From Sweltsa coloradensis (Eukaryota > Arthropoda > Insecta > Plecoptera > Chloroperlidae): 64,000 bases of DNA. This document shows, in pieces, positions 32,301 to 35,635 of the stretch. The stretch's first letter is position 1; the number at the start of each line of letters is the position of its first letter. The position numbers and the translations under genes were made by a program. The stretch spans positions 1 through 64,000 of the forward strand of contig JAMZAV010000765.1 in NCBI GenBank assembly GCA_024449915.1, in the 5' to 3' direction. The notes beneath the pieces are model-generated. The model was not told the origin of the DNA. It ran no database searches and was given only the letters and a program-made list of their open reading frames with translations.

Positions 32301-34085
32301 GACGAGACGGGAACCCGGCGTCCATTGCCCGGCCACGTCAAGCCTTTTGCCAGTCTCGATGACGCTAGTATTGCATTGCTCGGTCTTCCTCGCACCGAGG
32401 CTCGATCTCGGTCCACTTCTCCCTTCGAGGTCGTAATGGCTTCCGAGGTCGACAAGGCAACGACCATCAACAACCGGATCAACAGCAAAACCTCAGCCAG
32501 CACAGAGGATCTTGCCCTGCAGAAGAACGTACGGGGAAAATTTTCTTCTTTGGACAAGATTAGTAGTCAAGATTCAGAAAGGGAAGATATGCAAGCCTCC
32601 GAGAGAACCCAAGGTCGAGTTGTTAAAAATTTGAATGAGTTTTTAAGTTTTAAAGCTAGCAATAAAAATTGTGTTAATGAAGATGCAAGTCTTGTTTCGA
32701 ATGGAGCTTCTAAAAATGAGTTAGGAGCTCATACTCGCAGTTTTTCATCGCAAAGCACAGAAAATGATAGTACTACATCAGGAACAACTAATACAACTGC
32801 ACAGGAACATTTATTAGAAAGTGCAAATGAAAAGAAGGCAGATGACTTGGGAAGTGATATTAAATGTAACGACGGTAGTTCTCCAGACGACTCAACCGAA
32901 TATTTCCCTATGACAACTTCAATGACACGAGAGCTCAGGTTAGAATTAGAGAATCTGGATCGTCAGGTATTTGGTGCAAATTTCATCCAAAGAAATCTTG
33001 GCCTAGAGGACTCTGAAGATCCAGAGTCACCAGTCAGTGAATCTTTCCGATCAGTTGAAGTCAAGGTAGATGCTGGAGGATTGTTGCACATGTGTGACTG
33101 CATTCTTTCAAAACAAGAATCCGAATTACCTAGCGAAGAAACTAACACAGAGGTGGCAGAAATATGTAGTGATCCAAACCACAAACCATTGGTGCTTAAA
33201 TTAGATCGACCATCCTGGCATTTACATAGTACGTCTAACGACGGAGGTGATGTGAAGCTGGATTGTGACAATAAAGCAAAGAAAGCAGGAGTTTTCCTAA
33301 GACTGAACAGATCTCCAAAACATCCCACTCCAGGTAGGGCTATGAGTGTAGGAGAAGAGATATTCATATGGGAGAATCCACTACAATGTCCCACAACGCC
33401 AGACGAACAAGCGGAATTAGAGTACGATGCGGATGGAATGGTCACTAATCTGGAGGTTGACACCACTGCATCTAGTGCCGGGGAGATATTCGAGAACGAA
33501 GGACAAGGAGTAAAATCGGTGACTCCGATCAGATTGGTACGTAGCACTGTGTCTAGTGGAAATTGTAGACTGCAGGTGGACCCTTCATTGAAGCAGTCTG
33601 GTGACAGTTCTGGAAGAAACACACAGTCGGGGACGGCTGCTTTTGAGAAACTCTCCTCGGTCCCGAGACGCATGGCAAGCCGCGAACTTTCTCCGGGACA
33701 AGCAGTGAAATCCATGACAAACTCTTGTGAAGAAGCCAAAGAAAATGCTAAACCCTCGGTCAGTCCCCTTGTTAATGTATCTCCCAAACGAACTCCCCTT
33801 GTACGACAAACTTCGTTAGCTAACACAACTGTTCAGTTACCGCCACCACATGAATTTGGTGCTGGCAATCCTTTTCTCATGTTCCTATGCCTAACGGTGT
33901 TACGTCAACATCGAGACTATATCATGCGGAATGCCATGGACTACAACGAAATGGCTATGCATTTTGACAAAATGGTGAGAAAACACAATGTTACTAGAGT
34001 TTTAAACCAAGCTCGTCAAATGTACGACTCTTATAAGAAACAAGCATTTGTTAATAATAACACAAATGCAGGACTCAGTGTTTGA
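332..34085 (+). CDS. TBC1D25: TBC1 domain family member 25 (eight-exon gene)
   Basis: Joined exons 332-382, 8490-8599, 20626-20721, 20941-21291, 22435-22573, 23167-23297, 30651-30888 and 31974-34085 give 3228 nt, 1075 residues plus stop, with GT/AG at every junction and unbroken frame. The family inactivates Rab GTPases; the human protein (688 residues) acts on Rab33B in autophagosome-lysosome fusion and binds Atg8/LC3. Seen here: the N-terminus with KCE at 18-20; a WDVV motif at about 108-111 inside an acidic stretch, where the human protein has its LC3-interacting WDII; the TBC domain with the arginine finger in VRKDVLR (R267) and the glutamine finger in YCQ (Q305); and a C-terminal block from about 995 (EFGAGNPFLMFLCL) closely matching human. 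About 560 Ser/Thr/Asp/Glu-rich residues between TBC domain and C-terminal block make it far longer than human. Introns 1, 2 and 6 are large and packed with transposons. Identity is from remembered family sequence, without alignment. Confidence 0.96.
383..1060. repeat. GGCCTA-rich low-complexity tract
   Basis: The intron 1 start is dominated by tandem and near-tandem GGCCTA/TAGGCC words (for example 472-560 and 900-1000). The same hexamer recurs singly all over the window and is a species-level composition feature. Confidence 0.8.
570..802. repeat. Foldback element with 24-bp inverted repeats and three internal tandem copies
   Basis: ACTCTTTCGGTTGGTATGGA plus CAGT at 570-593 is the exact reverse complement of 779-802. 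Between them, a roughly 43-base unit beginning CTACCTACAAAACC is repeated at 619, 670 and 722. A diverged fourth unit lies at about 1674-1713. Confidence 0.8.
1061..2639. other. Intron sequence, nothing recognised
   Basis: AT-rich intron 1 sequence with scattered TAGGCC words. I see no coding exon, RNA gene or complete mobile element. Confidence 0.5.
2640..2866. repeat. Cluster of CAAGATCTTG / CTTGTCAAGAACTTG words
   Basis: About a dozen overlapping self-complementary words (CAAGATCTTG, TTGACAAGAACTTG and reverse forms) are packed into 230 bases immediately left of a Helentron-like insertion. It resembles the repeat-rich subterminal part of a DNA transposon whose ends are not visible. Confidence 0.6.
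2869..3617 (+). mobile_element. Helentron-like element (HINE family), copy A
   Basis: The left end T-TGGATGAGCGTA matches in reverse TACGCTCATCCAA at 3575-3587. A hairpin AACGC...GCGTT (3589-3610) and CTAG then end the element at 3617. Host T lies on both sides. A poly(T) tract follows the 5' end, and an internal unit containing CTTATAAC...CACAGAACCTTAATTTT repeats with about 150-base period (3148, 3298). Non-coding. Confidence 0.88.
3830..4220. mobile_element. hAT-type non-autonomous element with GATTTAAATC motifs
   Basis: Termini CAGGGTGT...ACACCCTG are flanked by a perfect 8-bp duplication CTCCAGGA (3822-3829 and 4221-4228). Just inside each end the palindrome GATTTAAATC is repeated several times. 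Confidence 0.9.
4243..4332. repeat. Small hairpin element
   Basis: GTGATTTTACTCCCAT and CCAGAGTCA on the left are mirrored by TGACTCTGG and ATGGGAGTAAAAATCAC on the right, giving a 90-base foldback with a poly(T) bulge. Confidence 0.7.
4783..5012 (+). pseudogene. Possible LINE ORF2 C-terminal remnant
   Basis: One frame reads VVEYAVAIWDL, then after two stops SYESVGMIRPRELGWEKFKD RRTGEGW. The EYA..WD and ELGW..F..RR pattern is like the segment after the reverse transcriptase in CR1-like LINEs. A TTATTA-type tail and GAAGAAGAA follow near 5140-5165. Weak, by pattern only. Confidence 0.4.
5288..5420 (+). mobile_element. tRNA-derived SINE-like copy
   Basis: An A-box-like TGGCACGTATG at 5296 and B box GGTTCAAATCC at 5356-5366 lie within CGCTGGTCCGAACTCCAAAG / GCATATGGCTCTACGAGGAC context. 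The same core recurs at 34436-34560. No full tRNA cloverleaf forms. Confidence 0.6.
5421..7640. other. Intron sequence, nothing recognised
   Basis: AT-rich intron 1 DNA. A GC-rich patch at about 7308-7440 and another at about 5480-5600 stand out by composition, but no exon or element is identifiable. Confidence 0.5.
7642..8172 (+). pseudogene. LINE 3' end: RT C-terminal tail and 3' UTR
   Basis: Frame from 7642 to the stop at 7792 reads FTKGLRIFNRIPEEIRKKNP then FRRECSNLIKAVKL and FWDTS. The LFN.LP..IR......F...L pattern is typical of the extreme C-terminus of CR1/L2-like ORF2. About 380 bases of 3' UTR follow, ending AAATAAAGGTT directly at an ACT microsatellite, as LINE 3' ends often do. 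Confidence 0.6.
8173..8372. repeat. (ACT)n microsatellite with ACC-containing interruption
   Basis: About 200 bases of ACT trinucleotides, with a short ACTACC segment at 8257-8287. It sits exactly at the end of a LINE 3' UTR and is probably its expanded tail. Reverse reading gives an artefactual poly-valine frame. Confidence 0.95.
8490..8599 (+). CDS. TBC1D25: TBC1D25 coding exon 2
   Basis: Acceptor TTTCAG precedes AAA TGT GAA; donor GTATGT follows. It encodes KCEGVLQPEYRKF and then VDPQITSFEVLQ, a strong match to the conserved N-terminal region (VDPQITS block). It ends phase 2, with the last Gly codon completed by exon 3. Confidence 0.95.
8600..9290. other. Start of intron 2, nothing recognised
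   Basis: Scattered TAGGCC words and a purine-rich GAAAAGAAAAG stretch near 9245-9285. No element boundaries are seen. Confidence 0.5.
9451..9632. repeat. Near-perfect palindrome with GAAACGTTGATAA motifs
   Basis: About 80-base arms starting GACATAATTAATTCTTT on the left mirror AAAGAATTAATTACGTC on the right, around a spacer of about 20 bases. Each arm holds GGGCAGGGAGATCT.CCCGAAACGTTGATAA, a stem-loop followed by GAAACG like the cores found in Penelope-like/hammerhead-bearing repeats. Confidence 0.75.
9897..9971 (-). repeat. tRNA-like sequence, degenerate
   Basis: On - it reads TAGCTCAGTTGGTACGAGTA, a stem TGGC-CCGGAAA-GCCA, then GGGTTCGATCCCCGG. D-, anticodon- and T-arms are recognisable, but the 5' acceptor strand does not pair with the 3' TGTAGTC. 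It is a repeat arm, not a functional gene. Confidence 0.65.
9984..10050 (+). repeat. tRNA-like sequence, degenerate
   Basis: A box TAGCTCAGTTGG, anticodon-arm-like TGGC-CCGGAAA-GCCA and B box GGTTCGATCCC are intact. The acceptor stem cannot form because the 5' side is replaced by other sequence. Head-to-head with the copy at 9897-9971. Confidence 0.65.
10240..11011 (+). mobile_element. Helentron-like element, copy B
   Basis: Same ends as copy A: T-TGGATGAGCGTAGCGAGCG to the AACGC/GCGTT hairpin and TTTTCCTAG, with T on either side. Internal roughly 160-base units repeat. Non-coding. Confidence 0.9.
11178..13214 (+). mobile_element. Helentron-like element, copy C, interrupted by a nested element
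   Basis: Ends as in the family. The 2037-base length is explained by a 1253-base element (11464-12716) inserted in the internal repeat at ACACC-TA-CATGC. Removing it restores a normal 780-base copy. Confidence 0.92.
11464..12716. mobile_element. TA-duplicating DNA element built from GGGGTAAATNGGAACA motifs
   Basis: GGGGTAAGTGGGGTAAATGG opens the element and its imperfect reverse complement closes it. TA is duplicated at 11462-11463 and 12717-12718. The end motif GGGGTAA(A/T)TNGGAACA recurs near 11854, 11878, 11905 and 11940 in direct orientation, and near 12128, 12421, 12474 and 12690 mostly inverted. No transposase frame. Confidence 0.88.
13215..14500. other. AT-rich part of the composite region
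   Basis: AT-rich sequence after copy C, with GATCCACAAT / GTGGATC words near 13290. No coding potential recognised. Confidence 0.4.
14500..16200. other. GC-rich unexplained block, possible retroelement remnant
   Basis: Composition shifts abruptly to GC- and CpG-rich sequence. TTGGTGACCCC at 14978-14988 resembles the primer-binding-site context just after the LTR in some Gypsy elements. GGGTGCACGTGT.AGTGCC occurs at about 14818 and 15139. No gag/pol frame is recognisable; a 135-codon frame at 15631 has no known similarity. Confidence 0.3.
16507..16894. repeat. Foldback element with tRNA-like arms
   Basis: The left arm (TTTTAAATTGGTGGCCGCAT, A box, CCGGTAA loop, B box, then the AATTTCTGTCTAAAGTACTA block) is mirrored by the right arm from about 16780 to 16894, around an AT-rich centre with TATATA. 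Each arm begins at its outer end with the tRNA-like part (16518-16590 on +, 16813-16884 on -). Confidence 0.85.
16954..17573 (+). mobile_element. Helentron-like element, copy D
   Basis: Family ends T-TGGATGAGCG and GCGTTTTCCTAG, host T on both sides. Shorter (620 bases) because one internal unit is missing. Confidence 0.9.
17723..17970 (+). pseudogene. hAT transposase C-terminal (dimerisation) fragment
   Basis: The frame reads WRRYLCIPTISVPSESAFST AGH, two stops, then RASLAPETFDMFTFMR. This is the hAT C-terminal signature (IP..SVPSER.FS.AG...R..L.P......FL). It is truncated upstream and has in-frame stops, so it cannot make a transposase. It lies between Helentron copies D and E and is the only transposase-like protein seen for the many hAT-type elements here. 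Confidence 0.85.
17999..18693 (+). mobile_element. Helentron-like element, copy E
   Basis: Family ends with host T on both sides. The segment between TACTCC and CTTCGACTTATAAC is deleted relative to the other copies, leaving an A-run. Confidence 0.9.
18816..19595 (+). mobile_element. Helentron-like element, copy F
   Basis: Family ends, 780 bases. Left flank GGCATTTT is shared with copy G. Confidence 0.9.
19800..20566 (+). mobile_element. Helentron-like element, copy G
   Basis: Family ends; one hairpin-loop change (GGCGGTACTTAA). Ends 59 bases before TBC1D25 exon 3. Confidence 0.9.
20626..20721 (+). CDS. TBC1D25: TBC1D25 coding exon 3
   Basis: Acceptor TTTCAG, donor GTAGGC. It contains GQETYLSLLSDWDLDAAF, matching the human GQEVYLSLLSDWDL block. 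Enters and leaves in phase 2. Only 59 bases separate the 3' end of a Helentron-like insertion (20566) from this exon, so the branch point and pyrimidine tract lie in a very short remnant or in the transposon itself. Confidence 0.95.
20941..21291 (+). CDS. TBC1D25: TBC1D25 coding exon 4 with LC3-interacting motif
   Basis: Acceptor TTTCCAG, donor GTAAGC. It encodes residues 86-202 or so: the L-Q-V-D strand, the acidic stretch with WDVV (candidate Atg8/LC3-interacting region at W108), a segment ending VVQSRELR, and the start of the TBC region (GGIEPSLR). Human has LRIYHGGVEPSLR at the same place. Leaves in phase 2. Confidence 0.95.
21607..22337. mobile_element. hAT-like non-autonomous element with GGGTACCCG motifs
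   Basis: TAGGGATGTCAACGGGTACC on the left is answered by CGGGTAGCCCGGGTAC and TTGACATCCCTG on the right. The 8-bp flanks do not match clearly, so the ends may have decayed. Lies in intron 4. Confidence 0.65.
22435..22573 (+). CDS. TBC1D25: TBC1D25 coding exon 5
   Basis: Acceptor TTATAG, donor GTCAGT. It encodes KVVWKHLLNVYPEGMSGKER followed by MDYMKKKAYDY, the first helices of the TBC domain, almost identical in pattern to human (KVVWRYLLNVYPDG). Ends in phase 0. Confidence 0.96.
22574..23166. other. TBC1D25 intron 5, nothing recognised
   Basis: AT-rich intron. No element boundaries or conserved segments are visible. Confidence 0.5.
23167..23297 (+). CDS. TBC1D25: TBC1D25 coding exon 6 with arginine finger
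   Basis: Acceptor CTTGCAG, donor GTAAGC. It carries MVRKDVLRTDR, the IxxDxxR catalytic motif of TBC GAPs, so the arginine finger is present (R267 in the joined protein), followed by FYAGSDDNQNIASLFNILTT. Ends in phase 2. Confidence 0.95.
23370..23760. mobile_element. Possible hAT-like element, left end only
   Basis: TAGGGATGTCAGAAAGCGTG at 23370 resembles the other TAGGGATG termini. GAACC.TTTTTTGAC and CACTACAAAT.AGT at 23714-23787 recur inside the 51538-51916 element. No matching right end was found. Confidence 0.35.
23853..24395. mobile_element. PIF/Harbinger-type MITE, copy 1
   Basis: TGGCGTTTTCCATTGG at the left end, imperfect mirror CCATAGGAAAATGCCA at the right, flanked by TAA on both sides (23850-23852 and 24396-24398). 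A 3-bp TWA duplication is the Harbinger hallmark. Same termini as 26014-26156. Confidence 0.8.
24399..25147. other. Intron 6 sequence, no clear element
   Basis: CACCTGCTGATGA.GACTGCAGCTAATTTAAAGT at 24876-24909 recurs at 36458-36491, so a dispersed repeat fragment is present. Nothing else is recognised. Confidence 0.45.
25148..25696. mobile_element. hAT-type non-autonomous element with GGGTTACCCG motifs
   Basis: TAGGGATGTCATAGGGTA and its exact reverse complement form the ends; perfect 8-bp duplication ATACATTC (25140-25147 and 25697-25704). Inside the ends are GGGTTACCCGAATCC words. The core (25260-25590) is GC-rich with a run of 15 G. Confidence 0.92.
26014..26156. mobile_element. PIF/Harbinger-type MITE, copy 2
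   Basis: Perfect 16-base inverted termini TGGCGTTTTCCATTGG, TSD TTA at 26011-26013 and 26157-26159, 143 bases. Short relative of 23853-24395. Confidence 0.9.
26266..26757. mobile_element. hAT-type non-autonomous element with GGAGTCGACTCC motifs
   Basis: TAGTGATGACATCGGGTA and TACCCGATGTCATCCCTA ends, 7 of 8 bases of the duplication agree (GGTATTAG / GTTATTAG). GGAGTCGACTCC and GAGTCG words crowd both subterminal zones. Confidence 0.85.
26824..27578 (+). mobile_element. Helentron-like element, copy H
   Basis: Family ends and T^T insertion, 755 bases, in intron 6. Confidence 0.9.
28081..28689. mobile_element. Long-inverted-repeat element with TTAA flanks
   Basis: TTAA at 28077-28080 and 28690-28693 flank arms of about 250 bases (GCTGTTCCACCCTG... 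mirrored by ...GGATGGAACAGC). TTAA duplication suggests a piggyBac-like MITE. Internally TCTTGTTA/TAACAAGAGAAAA mark the inner arm ends. Confidence 0.8.
29001..29762 (+). mobile_element. Helentron-like element, divergent copy I
   Basis: TAGATGAGCGAAGCGAAGAC on the left, GCTCATCCATCAACGCGG with the AACGC/GCGTT hairpin and CCTAG on the right. The body differs from copies A-H: it has two units of about 180 bases around TTTTGTGC..TTTGG.CCAATTCTGACC. A related body segment lies near 58020-58110 on -. Confidence 0.8.
29763..30650. other. End of intron 6, nothing recognised
   Basis: AT-rich intron. CTTCCGCCACT / TTTCCGCCACTTCC words around 29850-29900 and an ATATAT stretch near 30180 are the only notable features. 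Some reverse readings look like decayed LINE 3' sequence but are not convincing. Confidence 0.4.
30651..30888 (+). CDS. TBC1D25: TBC1D25 coding exon 7 with glutamine finger
   Basis: Acceptor CCATTAG, donor GTAATA. It encodes YALNHPTVSYCQGMSDLASP; YCQ holds the catalytic glutamine (Q305), so both catalytic fingers are intact. The remainder (AYICFCALMRRLHSNFLLDG) continues the TBC fold. Ends in phase 0. Confidence 0.96.
31061..31774. mobile_element. Non-autonomous DNA element with ATACGGGAC motifs
   Basis: AGGGTTGCCAG and CTGGCAACCCT ends, flanks share TATAGTA (31054-31060 and 31775-31781). ATACGGGAC words are repeated inside both ends. Lies in intron 7; probably hAT-like, but the duplication is 7 rather than 8 bases. 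Confidence 0.8.
31974..34085 (+). CDS. TBC1D25: TBC1D25 coding exon 8 (terminal, unusually long linker)
   Basis: Acceptor TTGTTCAG, then ADDLLFCYRWLLLEMKREF, the end of the TBC domain, and TGA at 34083-34085. The 704 codons include a linker of about 560 residues rich in Ser, Thr, Asp, Glu and Asn, with several SP/TP sites (PPVSPLVKTP; SPKRTPLVRQTS) that could be phosphorylated, and then the conserved C-terminal block (GNPFLMFLCL; MDYNEMAMHFDKMVRKHN). An open frame extends upstream to an ATG at 31923, but those 17 codons are intron ahead of a good acceptor. Confidence 0.96.
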   Translation, partial: ADDLLFCYRWLLLEMKREFAFEDALCMLEVLWSALPQQTCLQDLPLYEVEFCAEDRDLMPPVSPLVKTPRENAYTKVCALRRQSSSVSLNSMCNQRPGAVFSHRQIQSLDETGTRRPLPGHVKPFASLDDASIALLGLPRTEARSRSTSPFEVVMASEVDKATTINNRINSKTSASTEDLALQKNVRGKFSSLDKISSQDSEREDMQASERTQGRVVKNLNEFLSFKASNKNCVNEDASLVSNGASKNELGAHTRSFSSQSTENDSTTSGTTNTTAQEHLLESANEKKADDLGSDIKCNDGSSPDDSTEYFPMTTSMTRELRLELENLDRQVFGANFIQRNLGLEDSEDPESPVSESFRSVEVKVDAGGLLHMCDCILSKQESELPSEETNTEVAEICSDPNHKPLVLKLDRPSWHLHSTSNDGGDVKLDCDNKAKKAGVFLRLNRSPKHPTPGRAMSVGEEIFIWENPLQCPTTPDEQAELEYDADGMVTNLEVDTTASSAGEIFENEGQGVKSVTPIRLVRSTVSSGNCRLQVDPSLKQSGDSSGRNTQSGTAAFEKLSSVPRRMASRELSPGQAVKSMTNSCEEAKENAKPSVSPLVNVSPKRTPLVRQTSLANTTVQLPPPHEFGAGNPFLMFLCLTVLRQHRDYIMRNAMDYNEMAMHFDKMVRKHNVTRVLNQARQMYDSYKKQAFVNNNTNAGLSV

Positions 34086-34435
34086 GTTATGTAGTATTAT
34101 TCAATCGTCTTTGTGTAATGTGCAGTTAAAAAATGTTTTGTTCAGCGTGCGATAGATTATGAACCAAGTAGACCAACAATGTTGCAAAGGAGTACTAGTC
34201 TGATACACCGTCGAGCACTTTGGGCTACCTATTCTTTTAAGTTTTCGGCAGTCCTATCTACAATCGAGTAGTCCAATTTTTGGACAAATGCAACTAGATA
34301 TGAAAAAAAGTTTACTCATTGTAGGTAACTAGGACAGGAATAGAGTACGGTAAAAGTAAAGTTTGTTTGCTTTACAATCTCTTTTCATGGCTTTCCTTAG
34401 ACATCTATTTCACATTGTTTTACTGGGTTCCTCTG

Positions 34436-34560
34436 CTCCCTACCATCCACGGTGGAGCATACAATAAGGGCGCTGGTTCGAAGTGCATGGCTCTATGAGG
34501 ACGTGGGTTCGAATCCTACACAACTGAATTAGGGTCATCTATCACCTCACAACGTCTCGA
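34436..34560 (+). mobile_element. tRNA-derived SINE-like copy
   Basis: GGGCGCTGGTTCGAAGTGCA, TGGCTCTATGAGGACGTGG and B box GGTTCGAATCC (34506-34516) match the copy at 5288-5420. It lies in the probable TBC1D25 3' untranslated region. Confidence 0.6.
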
Positions 34561-35326
34561 ATAGCCCTAGTGGGTAGTGCATTTATGAAGAAGTTTAGCA
34601 ACAAAAATCATCATCAACCTCTGCTTCCTCATATCGCCATGTACTGAAATACGTAACTACCTAAGGATATGCAGAAACAATACACACTCAGCACTACAAA
34701 TTCGATTTGAAATGTGTCTTTCTGATGTAATAACTGATCATGTGTTAATTAGTGAGCCCTAGCGAAACGTTGTTAGATTTTAGAAAATTAAATTACAGTA
34801 GGCCTACATCCTATTTGTGGGGTTTGGGTTTCAAACAAAAATGCTACGCTACCTAGAACATGGAACTGGTAGCTAAAGAGTGTTTACGCAGCTTCGAGTC
34901 CTGGAGCCAACAATGTTGTTTATTTTTCTGTTGTGTATTAGGGCTGGCAATAGAGTTGAGCAATCCAAGTTGGGAAAATTAGTTGATCTTCGTATCGCAC
35001 GCTTTACAAAATAGGCCTACTATAAACAACCGTTTCCAAACTTTTATTTTGTACTTTTTAAGCCTAGGCACTTAATATTTACGGTTAACTAAATATTTAC
35101 AAATTTTGGTTAACATGAGTGATATTATTGGTACAGTACTTACATTAAGTCCTTTACATCGAAGTAGAAGCACAAAGGCATGCATCACTAATGTAGTGTA
35201 TTTATTAACTGTCAATGACATTTACAAACCAACTCATTGGTGCTGGCTTTTTTATTCCAACACTAGGTATTCCACTTGTAGAGTCAAAGTGTATGTTACT
35301 AAACTTTTAAGTAATAAGTACACAGT

Positions 35327-35332
35327 TTTATT
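35327..35332 (-). promoter_or_regulatory. Candidate GHITM poly(A) signal
   Basis: TTTATT on + reads AATAAA on -, about 215 bases after the GHITM stop. If both this and the + strand signal at 35460 are used, the two mature transcripts overlap. Confidence 0.35.
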
Positions 35333-35459
35333 TAGCTTCAATATTCACTTTTCGGTCATCAAAAACACATAAGCCTAGGATGTACGTACAGTACTTGTTT
35401 ACTACCTAGTCAAATTGTCACTGAAAAACACCAATGTTCGCATATTGCCTAGGTGATTC

Positions 35460-35465
35460 AATAAA
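35460..35465 (+). promoter_or_regulatory. Candidate TBC1D25 poly(A) signal
   Basis: This is a canonical AATAAA about 1.37 kb after the TBC1D25 stop and 80 bases before the GHITM stop codon. No nearer AATAAA was seen on this strand, though variant signals such as ATTAAA occur around 34.8 kb. Confidence 0.4.
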
Positions 35466-35547
35466 GCTGGCAATATAATTTTAAAGATGAATCAGAAATT
35501 AAAAACATTGGGTAATAACCAAATCTTGATAGTTGGAAGCAGTTTCT

Positions 35548-35635
35548 TTACTTCCTCTTGTTGCCACCACCTCCCGCCAAGATCATTGCAATCCTGATGA
35601 AGATGTTGATGGTATCCAAATATATCGAAATGGAC
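35548..35635 (-). CDS. GHITM: GHITM terminal exon
   Basis: On the - strand, acceptor TTTTCAG, then SISIYLDTINIFIRIAMILA GGGGNKRK and TAA (35550-35548). The human end is SIYMDTLNIFMRVATMLATG and then GNRKK. The short basic tail is conserved. Confidence 0.94.

Larger units (their letters stand above)
34086..35547. other. Convergent 3' region between TBC1D25 and GHITM
   Basis: This is the space between the TBC1D25 stop and the GHITM stop. It holds presumed 3' untranslated sequence of both genes and a tRNA-derived SINE-like copy at 34436-34560. The only AATAAA I see on the + strand is at 35460-35465; a - strand AATAAA (TTTATT on +) lies at 35327-35332. No other gene is visible. Confidence 0.7.

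Noticed and set aside
32963..33826. 287-residue frame antisense to TBC1D25 exon 8
   Set aside because: It lies wholly inside a conserved coding exon on the other strand, has no recognisable motifs, and is a composition shadow of the long linker.
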